A stretch of DNA of 64,000 bases from Eubacterium callanderi (lineage in GTDB: Bacteria > Bacillota > Clostridia > Eubacteriales > Eubacteriaceae). The stretch covers positions 124,001 through 188,000 of the forward strand of contig NZ_FRBP01000001.1 of NCBI RefSeq assembly GCF_900142645.1, read 5' to 3'. Each line of letters opens with the position of its first letter. Within the stretch, counting starts at the first letter, position 1. Below are positions 15,806 to 22,872 of this stretch, in pieces. Position numbers and translations under genes: made by a program. The notes beneath the pieces were generated by a model that worked only from the letters and a program-made list of their open reading frames with translations, was not told where the DNA came from and made no database searches.

Positions 15806-16345
15806 TTAAGTGTTCTTAATTTTTTGTATTTGTTCAAATTCCAGTTCGGTTGGGGTTTCCCGTCCAAACATGGAAATATTGACCTTAACTTTTGATTTTT
15901 CCAGATTTATCTCCTCGATAATTCCGGCAAAACCTTCAAATGGTCCATCCACAACATTGACTTCATCACCAACCTCAAGGTCGATCTGAATAGCCTGCTG
16001 CTTGATGCCCATATTTTTGAGTTCGGCTTTGGTTAATGGAACGGGCTTGGAGGCCGGGCCGACAAAGCCGGTTACACCACGCGTATTACGTACAACGTAC
16101 CAGGAATCATCGGTCATAAACATCTTGACCATTACATATCCCGGGAAGAGTTTTTTCTCTCTTACGACGCGCTTGCCGTCCTTTGTTTCGACAACTTCCT
16201 GTACAGGAACCTGTACTTCGAGGATCTGATCCTCCATATGTCTGTTTTCGACCGTTGCTTCAATACTCGCCTTTACCTTGTTCTCATATCCTGAGTAGGT
16301 ATGGGCAACGTACCATTCTGCCTGGCCACTGTTTTCATATTCCAT
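15806..16345 (-). CDS. nusG: Transcription termination/antitermination protein NusG
   Basis: RNA polymerase-associated elongation factor. 179 residues: NGN domain (about 8-115) with WYVAHTYSGYENKV, LFPGYVMVKM and WYVVRNTRGVTGFVG, then a KOW domain (about 128-175) with VNVVDGPFEGFAGIIEEI. It is 15 bases after secE and 45 before rplK, the usual cluster. Confidence 0.97.
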   Translation of the reverse strand: MEYENSGQAEWYVAHTYSGYENKVKASIEATVENRHMEDQILEVQVPVQEVVETKDGKRVVREKKLFPGYVMVKMFMTDDSWYVVRNTRGVTGFVGPASKPVPLTKAELKNMGIKQQAIQIDLEVGDEVNVVDGPFEGFAGIIEEINLEKSKVKVNISMFGRETPTELEFEQIQKIKNT

Positions 16346-16360
16346 GATTATCCCTCAGTA

Positions 16361-16735
16361 CTATTTAAGTCCAATTAGTAGAGCGGCCAATGCACCAAGA
16401 CCTGAATCAATAATCCAAATCAAAAATGTGAAGATTGCGACAAAGCCGGCTACAAAGCCAGAGCTCTTTGCCAATTCTTCTTTTGTCAGCCAGTTGACCT
16501 TTTTAAGCTCAGAGAAAACTCCCTTAACAAAGTCAAGCATACGGACAAAGATATTTGGCTTTTTCTTTTTGTCAGATTTCTTGGTATTCTTTTTATCTTT
16601 ACTGTCAGTGCTCTTTTTGTCATCCTTGGCAACACTCGTCTTTTTTGATTCAGCTACCTGTGTCTTTTGGATATTATCATTTTTAGTGTTTGTGTTTTTT
16701 GCATTTTTAGACTTTTTTTTCGTCTTAGCTGCCAT
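16361..16735 (-). CDS. secE: Preprotein translocase subunit SecE with long Lys-rich N-terminus
   Basis: Essential SecYEG translocase subunit. The C-terminal 60 residues form the SecE core, with an amphipathic helix (FVKGVFSELKKVNWLTKEELAK) and one membrane segment. The first 60 or so residues are low-complexity, rich in Lys, Asn, Ser, Thr and Asp, roughly doubling the usual length of single-helix SecE proteins. The extension is cytoplasmic and probably disordered. Position between rpmG and nusG is standard. Confidence 0.93.
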   Translation of the reverse strand: MAAKTKKKSKNAKNTNTKNDNIQKTQVAESKKTSVAKDDKKSTDSKDKKNTKKSDKKKKPNIFVRMLDFVKGVFSELKKVNWLTKEELAKSSGFVAGFVAIFTFLIWIIDSGLGALAALLIGLK

Positions 16736-16757
16736 GATTAATTCCTCTTAGCCAATC

Positions 16758-16907
16758 CTATTTCGTTTCTTTATGCAGTGTATGCTTTTTACAGAACTTG
16801 CAATATTTTTTTTCTTCTAAACGATCCGGATTGTTCTTTTTATTTTTCATTGTATCGTAGTTTCTTTGTTTACATTCCGTACATGCCAAAGTTACTTTAA
16901 CTCTCAA
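16758..16907 (-). CDS. rpmG: Ribosomal protein L33
   Basis: 49-residue large-subunit protein read by hand. It starts [18 protein letters not shown] and ends [17 protein letters not shown], with the two CxxC pairs of the zinc-binding L33 form. The start is a TTG with an AGGAGGTG site 6 bases upstream; I see no closer ATG in frame. It is the first gene of the secE-nusG run. Confidence 0.92.
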   Translation of the reverse strand: MRVKVTLACTECKQRNYDTMKNKKNNPDRLEEKKYCKFCKKHTLHKETK

Positions 16908-16990
16908 TTACAGCACCTCCTACATCCTTTATTATATACACGAATAACATCATATAGACACACGTTTCCTATTTTCATGGTCACCAGTAT

Positions 16991-17020
16991 AGAATAGCAT
17001 AAAACGGTACCCCATGTCAA
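16991..17020 (-). promoter_or_regulatory. Promoter for rpmG-secE-nusG
   Basis: TTGACA (17015-17020) and TATTCT (16991-16996) separated by 18 bp on the minus strand, 84 bases before the rpmG start. Confidence 0.65.
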
Positions 17021-17029
17021 TAAAACAAT

Positions 17030-17050
17030 AAAAAAAGGCGTAACGCCTTT
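17030..17050 (-). terminator. Terminator after the GNAT gene
   Basis: Compact 7-bp stem AAAGGCG/CGCCTTT (17034-17050) with a three-base loop and a T-run on the minus strand, 60 bases after the acetyltransferase stop. Confidence 0.7.
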
Positions 17051-17110
17051 CACATCAAAACACTACAAGCTATTATAGCAGAGTTGTCCAAAATAATCAA
17101 GCGGTAATTC

Positions 17111-17635
17111 TCAAAGTTTCAGGCCCATCTGGTAGCAGTCCGTGGTCCTGCCGTCGATCTCAACAATCTCTGGAAAGGTCCCCCAGATCTTAAAGCCGTA
17201 CTTATAGGCCAGCCGCTGTGAACCCAGGTTATCGGCAAAAATAACCGCCATGAGGTTCTTGAGTCCCCGTTTCCTGCTCTCGCGGATCACATGCTCCATA
17301 AGGCTTGAGCCTATACCGCTGCCCCGGAACTCCGGCGCGATATAATAGCTGATCTCGCAGGCGTGCTTAAATCCCTCTCTGCCGCAGCGGTAAGCGGTCA
17401 CTGCCATCCATCCGGCCACAATACCGTCCTTTTCAGCTACGTAAATGGGGTGTACACCATCGCTGTGCTCCTTGAACCAGCCCCTGCGGCTTTCCATGGT
17501 AACCGGGGTTAAAAGCGCAGTGACACGCCTTTCCAGAATGGCTGCATTCAGAATATCCAGTATTCTCTGATAATCCTTTTCCTTTGCCAGACGCACCGCA
17601 ATGCGTTTTCCGGCCGTTTCCAACGTTCTTGTCAA
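17111..17635 (-). CDS. GNAT family N-acetyltransferase, phosphinothricin-acetyltransferase-like
   Basis: Cytoplasmic acetyltransferase of 174 residues. The acetyl-CoA motif A is FRGSGIGSSLM (about residues 112-122), preceded by ISYYIAPE and followed by NLMAVIFADNLGSQRLAYKYGF, the layout of Pat/Bar-type and YncA-type enzymes. The acceptor cannot be read from sequence. It is 11 bases downstream of a small membrane protein gene in the same orientation. Confidence 0.82.
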   Translation of the reverse strand: MTRTLETAGKRIAVRLAKEKDYQRILDILNAAILERRVTALLTPVTMESRRGWFKEHSDGVHPIYVAEKDGIVAGWMAVTAYRCGREGFKHACEISYYIAPEFRGSGIGSSLMEHVIRESRKRGLKNLMAVIFADNLGSQRLAYKYGFKIWGTFPEIVEIDGRTTDCYQMGLKL

Positions 17636-17646
17636 TCACAACTCTC

Positions 17647-17832
17647 CTATTTTCTTCCGATTTTATTTTTATAGGCAATAAAAACCGTCACGGCAAACAG
17701 GATCAATATAAATCCGATTGTCGTAATTACAGGGGACAAAACAATACCCAGCAGAGCGATAATCACCGGCGCCACCAAAACAGCTACCAGTGCCAGTATG
17801 GCAATGATGATATATTTTTTAAATTCATCCAC
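17647..17832 (-). CDS. 61-aa two-helix membrane protein
   Basis: Not recognised. Almost the whole protein is two hydrophobic segments (about residues 7-30 and 33-52) with a basic tail (YKNKIGRK). An AGGAG-like site precedes the ATG. It is tightly linked to the downstream acetyltransferase gene. Confidence 0.55.
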   Translation of the reverse strand: MDEFKKYIIIAILALVAVLVAPVIIALLGIVLSPVITTIGFILILFAVTVFIAYKNKIGRK

Positions 17833-17923
17833 AGCGTTTCACTCCTTTACCTGTAAGTCGACTTATTTTAGCACAATCCACCTGTGCCTGCAATGCAGAA
17901 TCTGTTAACATTTTTGCAGACTT

Positions 17924-18469
17924 TCAGCGCGGTATGTCCTGCTTAAGCACGATTTGAAAGTCTTCGTGCTCTCTTCCCTTTTCAAAGCAGTAAATCCCTG
18001 CCCAGCTGCCGCTGCGGCCGTCAAAAAATTTATACACATAGCCTGGGTTCAGTATCTCCAGCACACTGACCAGGACATTGATAACCTGCACAGCGCTCCG
18101 GATATTCTCGCCGTGGACCGCGGCTCCCTTTTGCTCCTGAGCCAGCTCAAAGGTATAGGCTGACAGGTGATGGTTCAAAAGCTTTAAAATGCGGTCGGCC
18201 TGGGCCTGGTCCATTTTGGCTTCCGAACTCAGCTCATACGCAAGCTCCAGAGGCTGGGCATTGTAATCCTGAAAAAAGTTCAGCATGGCGCCAGCGCTTT
18301 GAAGCCTCCCTTCCAGAAAGCCTCTCTGATAATTCAGATCTGCCAGCTCTACCGCGTCTGGATTCCCGGACATGGCCTGGTTGATCTTTTCGATTTCCTG
18401 TTTGCAGATCTTATAGGTCCGCTCCAGCTGCTTTGTTTCGCGCTTCAGCTTTTCATCCCTGATTCTCAT
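17924..18469 (-). CDS. Coiled-coil protein of unknown function (181 aa)
   Basis: Not recognised. Residues 1-65 are a strongly charged helix (KLKRETKQLERTYKICKQEIEKIN) likely to form a coiled coil; the C-terminal part is mixed and ends in a compact segment with GRSGSWAGIYCFEKGREHEDFQIVL. No membrane segment or signal. It lies 23 bases downstream of the dehydrogenase gene and is probably cotranscribed with it. Confidence 0.6.
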   Translation of the reverse strand: MRIRDEKLKRETKQLERTYKICKQEIEKINQAMSGNPDAVELADLNYQRGFLEGRLQSAGAMLNFFQDYNAQPLELAYELSSEAKMDQAQADRILKLLNHHLSAYTFELAQEQKGAAVHGENIRSAVQVINVLVSVLEILNPGYVYKFFDGRSGSWAGIYCFEKGREHEDFQIVLKQDIPR

Positions 18470-18492
18470 GTTTTACCTCAAATTCAATGGTT

Positions 18493-19353
18493 TTACTGCT
18501 CGTAATATTTAATGAGCGCCTGAGTCCCCAGATCGCCATAGCCTTCTTTTTCAAGGCTCTCATACATTTCTAATACTTTGTCCAGTACTTCTAAATGGGC
18601 GGAGGCCTCCTCGGCTTCCTCTCTGGCAATTTTCATATCCTTGATATAATGCTTCACAAAAAAACCCGGAGCGAAGTCGTTTTTCAGGATTCTCGGCGCG
18701 GTGTTGCTCATCTGGAAGCTTCCGGCGGCCCCTGCGCTGATGCTGTCAAGCATGGTCTGTTCGTCCAATCCCACGGCCTTTGCATAGGCCAGGGCTTCAC
18801 AAACACCGGATACAGCGCCTGCAATGGCGATCTGGTTGGCCATTTTGGTATGCTGGCCTGCTCCCGGGCCGCCCTCGTAAATAATATTTGTCCCCATGGC
18901 CTCAAAGACTGGCAGGCAGGTTTTAAACACGTCCTCGTCGCCGCCGACCATAATGGACAGGGTTCCTTTTTCTGCGCCCACGTCGCCGCCGGACACCGGG
19001 GCGTCCAGCGCTGCCATGCCGCGCCTGGCAGCCGCTTCATAAATACGTTTGGACAGCTTGGGGCTGGTTGTGGTCATGTCAATCAGCACTGAACCTTCCC
19101 TGGCGTTTTCAATAATACCCGCGCTGCCGAAATAGACTTCCTCCACATCCTTTGGATAGCCGACAATGGTTATGACCACATCCTTGTCTGCCGCGCACGC
19201 ACCTGGGCTGTCGCACCAGTGGGCCCCTTCCTGCACCACAGCTTCTGCCTTGGCCTTTGTACGGTTATAAACTGAAACGTCATAACCCTTTTTCATCAGG
19301 TTTCTGACCATGGATTGTCCCATTACGCCGATTCCGATAAATCCAATCTTCAT
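18493..19353 (-). CDS. NAD-dependent beta-hydroxyacid dehydrogenase
   Basis: Oxidoreductase of the 3-hydroxyisobutyrate / tartronate-semialdehyde / 2-(hydroxymethyl)glutarate dehydrogenase family. 286 residues: Rossmann motif GFIGIGVMGQSM at the N-terminus, substrate motif DAPVSGGDVGAEKGTLSIM near 118-135, and the catalytic-lysine helix GAGQHTKMANQ near 165-175. Which hydroxyacid it uses is uncertain; the whole family shares these motifs. Located just downstream of a tRNA gene and its terminator. Confidence 0.85.
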   Translation of the reverse strand: MKIGFIGIGVMGQSMVRNLMKKGYDVSVYNRTKAKAEAVVQEGAHWCDSPGACAADKDVVITIVGYPKDVEEVYFGSAGIIENAREGSVLIDMTTTSPKLSKRIYEAAARRGMAALDAPVSGGDVGAEKGTLSIMVGGDEDVFKTCLPVFEAMGTNIIYEGGPGAGQHTKMANQIAIAGAVSGVCEALAYAKAVGLDEQTMLDSISAGAAGSFQMSNTAPRILKNDFAPGFFVKHYIKDMKIAREEAEEASAHLEVLDKVLEMYESLEKEGYGDLGTQALIKYYEQ

Positions 19354-19385
19354 TTTTATTTCTCCTTATAAAGCGATTACCGATA

Positions 19386-19416
19386 TAAAAACCCCGACAA
19401 GCTCTGCTTTCGGGGC
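19386..19416 (-). terminator. Terminator after tRNA-Arg
   Basis: CCCCGA/TCGGGG stem (19392-19415) with an inner AGC/GCT pairing and a following TTTTT on the minus strand, 21 bases after the tRNA 3' end. Confidence 0.75.
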
Positions 19417-19436
19417 TGTTTTAACTAAATAAGCTG

Positions 19437-19513
19437 GCGTCCCTAAGAGGATTCGAACCTCCGGCACGCGGTTTAGGAAACCGCTGCTCTATCCTACTGA
19501 GCTATAGGGACGC
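19437..19513 (-). tRNA. tRNA-Arg (anticodon CCT)
   Basis: A full cloverleaf can be drawn: acceptor GCGTCCC/GGGACGC, D-arm AGCTCAGTAGGATAGAGC, anticodon stem AGCGG/CCGCG region with loop TTCCTAA giving anticodon CCT, and T-arm GGAGGTTCGAATCCTC. CCA is not encoded. It reads AGG codons. Confidence 0.95.
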
Positions 19514-19563
19514 ATTTTTCTATACCATTATAATAATCTTCTATGAAAAAAGCAAGATTTAAT

Positions 19564-20319
19564 TTAACGAAGATTTGTTTTTATAAAACTTCCCAGCTCT
19601 GTGACCTGCTTTCCTGTATATTTTTTGAGCTGAGCGACCCCGGCTTGGGGCAGAGTAGCAACACAGCAGGAGGCCGGGCCGCCGGACTGTCTCACGTCAA
19701 AGGGAAGGCTGTTCTCCCATTCAAACCCCAGACCATTGTCCTCTGCAATTTTTAAAACCTCATAGGCGATGCCCTTTGAACCCACCGGCACCATTTCCAG
19801 AAGGCCAGGGACTTTTCGGATGGCTGTAAAATCTGGCAGCTGCAATGCCAGGTGCAGTTTTTTTGAAAAATCGTCCCCGTACAGCGGTGTTCCAAAAAGA
19901 ACAGCCCTGTCGCCCGGCTTTGTGATCCGGTATTTTACCTGTGCCTCCTGTATAATACCGATTACGGTAATGCCTGCTCCGGTCTGGACTGTGGGCATAT
20001 TGTCCTCACAGCTTCCGGTCAGGGCGATTTCATAATCCGGCAGCTCTGAAATGGCTTTTCTGATACCGTTAATCATCCGTTTTCCCGTTGGGTCTGTCTC
20101 TACTGCCAGCCCATCTGAAACCGCGATGGGCGCTGCCCCTAGGGCCAGCAGCTCGCCCAGAGCCACTTTGACGGTTTCATAGGCTGTCAGCTCTGGCGTT
20201 ACCTTAACCACATCCATCTCCTTATCGCCGATGGCACCGATGGAATCACAGGTGATGACAATGGCTTCTTCTGTGTCTCTGTAGATCAGGGTGCAGTCTC
20301 TGATTTTTTCTACGCGCAT
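19564..20319 (-). CDS. AIR synthase-related (PurM/HypE-like) protein
   Basis: 251-residue protein of the PurM-like ATP-binding superfamily. The N-terminal domain has VITCDSIGAIGDKE, comparable to the metal/ATP motif of ThiL, PurM and HypE; the C-terminal domain includes GDRAVLFGTPLYG and a Gly-rich turn near 222-228. It lacks the C-terminal Cys of HypE and is shorter than PurM, so its substrate is unknown. The start at 20319 has an AGGAGG site 6 bases upstream. It lies 46 bases downstream of the carboxypeptidase gene. Confidence 0.7.
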   Translation of the reverse strand: MRVEKIRDCTLIYRDTEEAIVITCDSIGAIGDKEMDVVKVTPELTAYETVKVALGELLALGAAPIAVSDGLAVETDPTGKRMINGIRKAISELPDYEIALTGSCEDNMPTVQTGAGITVIGIIQEAQVKYRITKPGDRAVLFGTPLYGDDFSKKLHLALQLPDFTAIRKVPGLLEMVPVGSKGIAYEVLKIAEDNGLGFEWENSLPFDVRQSGGPASCCVATLPQAGVAQLKKYTGKQVTELGSFIKTNLR

Positions 20320-20365
20320 TCTTTCCTCCTGAAATCGAAACAAGGATGTGCGTTTCAGCACATCC

Positions 20366-21154
20366 TCAGTTTGTTTGTCCTAAATATTCTTCAAAGGTTT
20401 CATTCTTACGGTGTATCTCTTTTGCCGCGTCTACACCCACATAACGGATATGCCAGGGCTCATAGGAGTAACCTGTAATCTCCGTCTTTCCTTCTGGAAA
20501 ACGGATAATAAAGCCATAATTCTGGGCATTATCGGCAATCCACTGGCCTTCAGTGGTATCGGCAAAGCTTTCCTGAAGATCCATGCCCATGGCCTCACAG
20601 GTCACATCCATGCAGAGACCGGTCTGGTGCTCGCTCTGTCCTGGTTTCGCGCTGACAAGATTGGCCTGTTCCTCGCCGTAAGCGGCAACGTTTTCTGCAA
20701 ACAGATCTTCCTGCGTACTGTATGAACGGTAGCCTGAGGCGCAGTAAAGGGTCACACCGTCGCTGTCCGCCGCTTCAAAAAGCTTGACCAGCGCATCTGA
20801 TGCCTGCTGGCGGAGCTGTGTCTCGCGGCTTCCTCTCAATGGGACGGTCACTAAATCCGAAGGCTCGTAATCAGAGGGAAGCTCATGGGTCTTATTGACC
20901 AGGATCTGGATATCTCCCAGATTGGAGGGATCAACCGTTGGCGCTGCCGGTGTCGGGGATGCTGAAGGGGTCGGCGTCGCCGCCTGAGCGGTTGCGGTCG
21001 GCTCAGGCGCAGCCTGCGGTTCATCTTTTTTGGTAAACAGACCGATGATTTTTCCCATCACTGTAAAAAAGCCAACGATGACAAAAAGCAATAAAAGCAG
21101 GGTAACAATCAATGAGATTAAAAATCGTTTTGGATTTTTAATTTTTAGCGACAT
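20366..21154 (-). CDS. Membrane-anchored VanY-type D,D-carboxypeptidase (M15B)
   Basis: Trims or hydrolyses D-Ala-D-Ala termini in peptidoglycan outside the cell. 262 residues: one N-terminal membrane anchor (about 13-38), a Pro/Thr/Ala-rich linker (45-75), and an M15 peptidase domain with SGYRSYSTQ, the zinc motif SEHQTGLCMDV (HxxxxxxD) and EPWHIRYVG (second catalytic Glu and third zinc His). All expected residues are present. Whether it acts in housekeeping or recycling is open; no van regulators are nearby. Confidence 0.9.
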   Translation of the reverse strand: MSLKIKNPKRFLISLIVTLLLLLFVIVGFFTVMGKIIGLFTKKDEPQAAPEPTATAQAATPTPSASPTPAAPTVDPSNLGDIQILVNKTHELPSDYEPSDLVTVPLRGSRETQLRQQASDALVKLFEAADSDGVTLYCASGYRSYSTQEDLFAENVAAYGEEQANLVSAKPGQSEHQTGLCMDVTCEAMGMDLQESFADTTEGQWIADNAQNYGFIIRFPEGKTEITGYSYEPWHIRYVGVDAAKEIHRKNETFEEYLGQTN

Positions 21155-21212
21155 TCCTTCAGCCTCCTATGTCAAGATATCTCTATTATAACCGATTACT
21201 CTTTAATTATCA

Positions 21213-21252
21213 AAAGAAAAAAATAAGACCACTTAAAATAAAGCGGTCTTAT
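21213..21252 (-). terminator. Terminator after the nickel-handling operon
   Basis: 12-bp stem ATAAGACC-CTT/AAG-GGTCTTAT (21223-21252, one wobble pair) followed by TTTTTTTC on the minus strand. Confidence 0.8.
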
Positions 21253-21332
21253 CCGGCAAACAAATAAAAAAAGACATGGTTAATAAACCTTGCCTTCAAG
21301 CAAATATTTTCAATTTATTTTATTGTCTGCTC

Positions 21333-21551
21333 TCAGCTTTCCTGAAATTTGATTTTGGCTTCCATCAGTTTTCTGCCAGCCTGCTGCATATCGTCAATCG
21401 CCTTGTCGATCTCACCAGCCACCTCAGGTCTGACATCCGCCATTTTTTCGGACCATTCACGATAGCCCTCCACATGCTCACCGTTGTGATTAATCCAATG
21501 TACCAGTAATACCTGAAAAACTTCAGCGTCCTTTTCGGATAATTTTTCCAT
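21333..21551 (-). CDS. Small helical protein, paralog of the His-rich protein's C-domain
   Basis: 72 residues, helical, without signal or membrane segment. It shares HW--HN-EH---Y--W--KM and the later AI--A---LMEAK with the C-terminal domain of the protein at 22357-22743, but lacks the His-rich region. The spaced histidines could bind a metal. The ATG at 21551 has an AAGGTGA site 5 bases upstream; an in-frame ATG at 21566 has none. It is the last gene after the CooT-like and DUF3842 genes, so a nickel role is a reasonable guess. Confidence 0.7.
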   Translation of the reverse strand: MEKLSEKDAEVFQVLLVHWINHNGEHVEGYREWSEKMADVRPEVAGEIDKAIDDMQQAGRKLMEAKIKFQES

Positions 21552-21577
21552 TTCAGTCACCTTCATAAGTATCTGTA

Positions 21578-21991
21578 TTAAAGATTCAGCTCTTTTTTAA
21601 TCAACGCAACAGCTTCACGGATCTGCAATAACAGTGGTTTTTCCTCAAGGGAAACAATATAGTTATTTTCCGGCAAAATAGGAATATAAATTTTAATGGC
21701 TTCACTGGCGTTTATTGCCTCCACCATCCGCATTGTTACCTCACCCATCATTTCATTGGGCATTGTCATGGCAATGGAACCGATAATCACATCTGCTTTT
21801 CCCGCATTTACCACAATGGCGTTTTCACCGGTCGCCCCCTTGTTGGCACCTTTTTTGAGCATCGCCGCTGTCGCCAGGGCATTTGTTCCCAAACCGTACA
21901 CTTCAATATAAGGTGGGATTTCTTCTTTCAGGATACCAACAATCCGGGAACCGATACCGCCGCCCATTCCGTCCAACACAACAATATTCAT
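21578..21991 (-). CDS. DUF3842 family protein
   Basis: 137-residue cytoplasmic protein of the DUF3842 family, opening MNIVVLDGMGGGIGSRIV, a nucleotide-binding-like Gly-rich turn. Other family blocks are YGLGTNALATAAMLKKGANKGATGENAIVVNAGKADVIIG in shorter pieces and a C-terminal helix. Function is not known. The ATG lies one base past the stop of the CooT-like gene, so the two are coupled. Placement between nickel-linked genes beside acsB suggests cofactor maturation, which is inference. Confidence 0.8.
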   Translation of the reverse strand: MNIVVLDGMGGGIGSRIVGILKEEIPPYIEVYGLGTNALATAAMLKKGANKGATGENAIVVNAGKADVIIGSIAMTMPNEMMGEVTMRMVEAINASEAIKIYIPILPENNYIVSLEEKPLLLQIREAVALIKKELNL

Positions 21992-21992
21992 C

Positions 21993-22193
21993 TTATACCG
22001 CTGCGTCCTCGATCAAAATCTTGTGGTTTAATAATTTTACTTCTTTTAAACGTCCGTTGACAATTTTAGTGCCTCCTAAAAGGTCTGAAAGTGTCAGGCT
22101 ACCGTCATTATTAGGCACAATGTCGATGACATAGTCCATAATTTTTTCTTCTTCGCCTTTTTTATTCACTAAATATGCTGAAGATTCGCACAT
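21993..22193 (-). CDS. cooT: CooT-family nickel-binding protein
   Basis: 66-residue protein opening MCESSAYL and ending LKEVKLLNHKILIED, the CooT-family pattern in which Cys2 binds nickel. CooT is an accessory protein for carbon monoxide dehydrogenase maturation in Rhodospirillum. The ATG at 22193 is preferred over one nine bases earlier, which touches the AGGAG site. It is first in a promoter-led operon with DUF3842 and a small paralog, downstream of acsB, so a role in nickel supply to CODH/ACS is likely. Confidence 0.82.
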   Translation of the reverse strand: MCESSAYLVNKKGEEEKIMDYVIDIVPNNDGSLTLSDLLGGTKIVNGRLKEVKLLNHKILIEDAAV

Positions 22194-22294
22194 AACAAAC
22201 ATCTCCTTTCAATTTGAAAATTAGATTTTCGTTCTGGTACCCGGATGGATAGTAAGAGCCCCGGATACCGGAGTTAATCATCTTTTACAATCTT

Positions 22295-22323
22295 AGTATA
22301 TAATGTTCAGCCCAATTTATCAA
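22295..22323 (-). promoter_or_regulatory. Promoter of the cooT operon
   Basis: TTGATA (22318-22323) and TATACT (22295-22300) with a 17-bp spacer on the minus strand, about 100 bases before cooT. A short GC-rich stem (ATCCGG/CCGGGT region) lies in the leader. Confidence 0.7.
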
Positions 22324-22356
22324 CCCATTTTGTGGCAATAAAGGGCAGAAACTTTT

Positions 22357-22743
22357 CTATTTAATCAAAGCCTTTTTGGCTTCCATTAAATGCTCATCGG
22401 CCTGGCCGATCAGGGCGATGGCTTCTTCAATAGCCTTTGACACTTCTGTCTTGCCCACTGAGTTCATTTTATCCACCCAGTTTTTATATTCCTTGGCGTG
22501 TTCCTGGTTATGGTCTGCCCAATGGTCCAGCAAAAGGCCTAAAATTTCAATATCCTTGCCTTCGCCCTCATGGGAATGCGCGTGACCGTGGTCATGTTCA
22601 TGTTCGTGGTCATGAGGATGCGTATGGGTGTGCGTATGCTCATGGTCGTGCATTGTTTCATGGCTGTGCCCATGGTCGTGATCTTGGCTTCCGTCGTGCG
22701 GGTGGCTGTGTGTATGTGTATGTTCGTGGCTGTGTTCGCTCAT
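22357..22743 (-). CDS. His-rich putative nickel-binding protein
   Basis: 128 residues. The first 55 are dominated by His, mostly in H-H, H-E and H-D alternations, a typical nickel-storage or delivery segment as in HypB and some CooJ/UreE tails. The C-terminal 70 residues are a helical domain with HWADHNQEHAKEY, paralogous to the protein at 21333. No signal peptide, so it is cytoplasmic. It is directly downstream of acsB but has its own promoter after the acsB terminator. A nickel chaperone or store for CODH/ACS is the best guess. Confidence 0.8.
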   Translation of the reverse strand: MSEHSHEHTHTHSHPHDGSQDHDHGHSHETMHDHEHTHTHTHPHDHEHEHDHGHAHSHEGEGKDIEILGLLLDHWADHNQEHAKEYKNWVDKMNSVGKTEVSKAIEEAIALIGQADEHLMEAKKALIK

Positions 22744-22771
22744 AATAATCCCTCCAAGCTTTTATAATTTA

Positions 22772-22800
22772 ATTATAACCTTTTTCCTTAAATTTGTCTT
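22772..22800 (-). promoter_or_regulatory. Promoter of the His-rich protein gene
   Basis: AAGACA (22795-22800) and TATAAT (22772-22777) with a 17-bp spacer on the minus strand; the ribosome binding site GGAGGG follows. Confidence 0.65.
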
Positions 22801-22825
22801 GCTCTTTTAGAAATACTCTTATTTA

Positions 22826-22859
22826 GAAAAAGAAAGCAGGACGACAACGTCCTGCTTTC
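22826..22859 (-). terminator. Terminator after acsB
   Basis: Perfect 11-bp stem GAAAGCAGGAC/GTCCTGCTTTC (22832-22859) with a 6-base loop and a T-rich tail on the minus strand, 14 bases after the acsB stop. Confidence 0.85.
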
Positions 22860-22872
22860 AAGCAAGTATTTA

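Noticed and set aside
19564-20319. HypE assignment for the AIR-synthase-like protein
   Set aside because: HypE ends in a catalytic Cys after a Pro-Arg-Ile-Cys type tail; this protein ends without it and no hyp genes adjoin.
22570-22745. CRISPR-like short repeats
   Set aside because: The repetition comes from His codons within one reading frame; spacing is irregular and there are no unique spacers.
22437-22767. Plus-strand frames rich in Val, Met and Arg across the His-rich gene
   Set aside because: They are mirror frames of a repetitive CAT/CAC-rich coding sequence; no ribosome binding site and no sensible protein composition.
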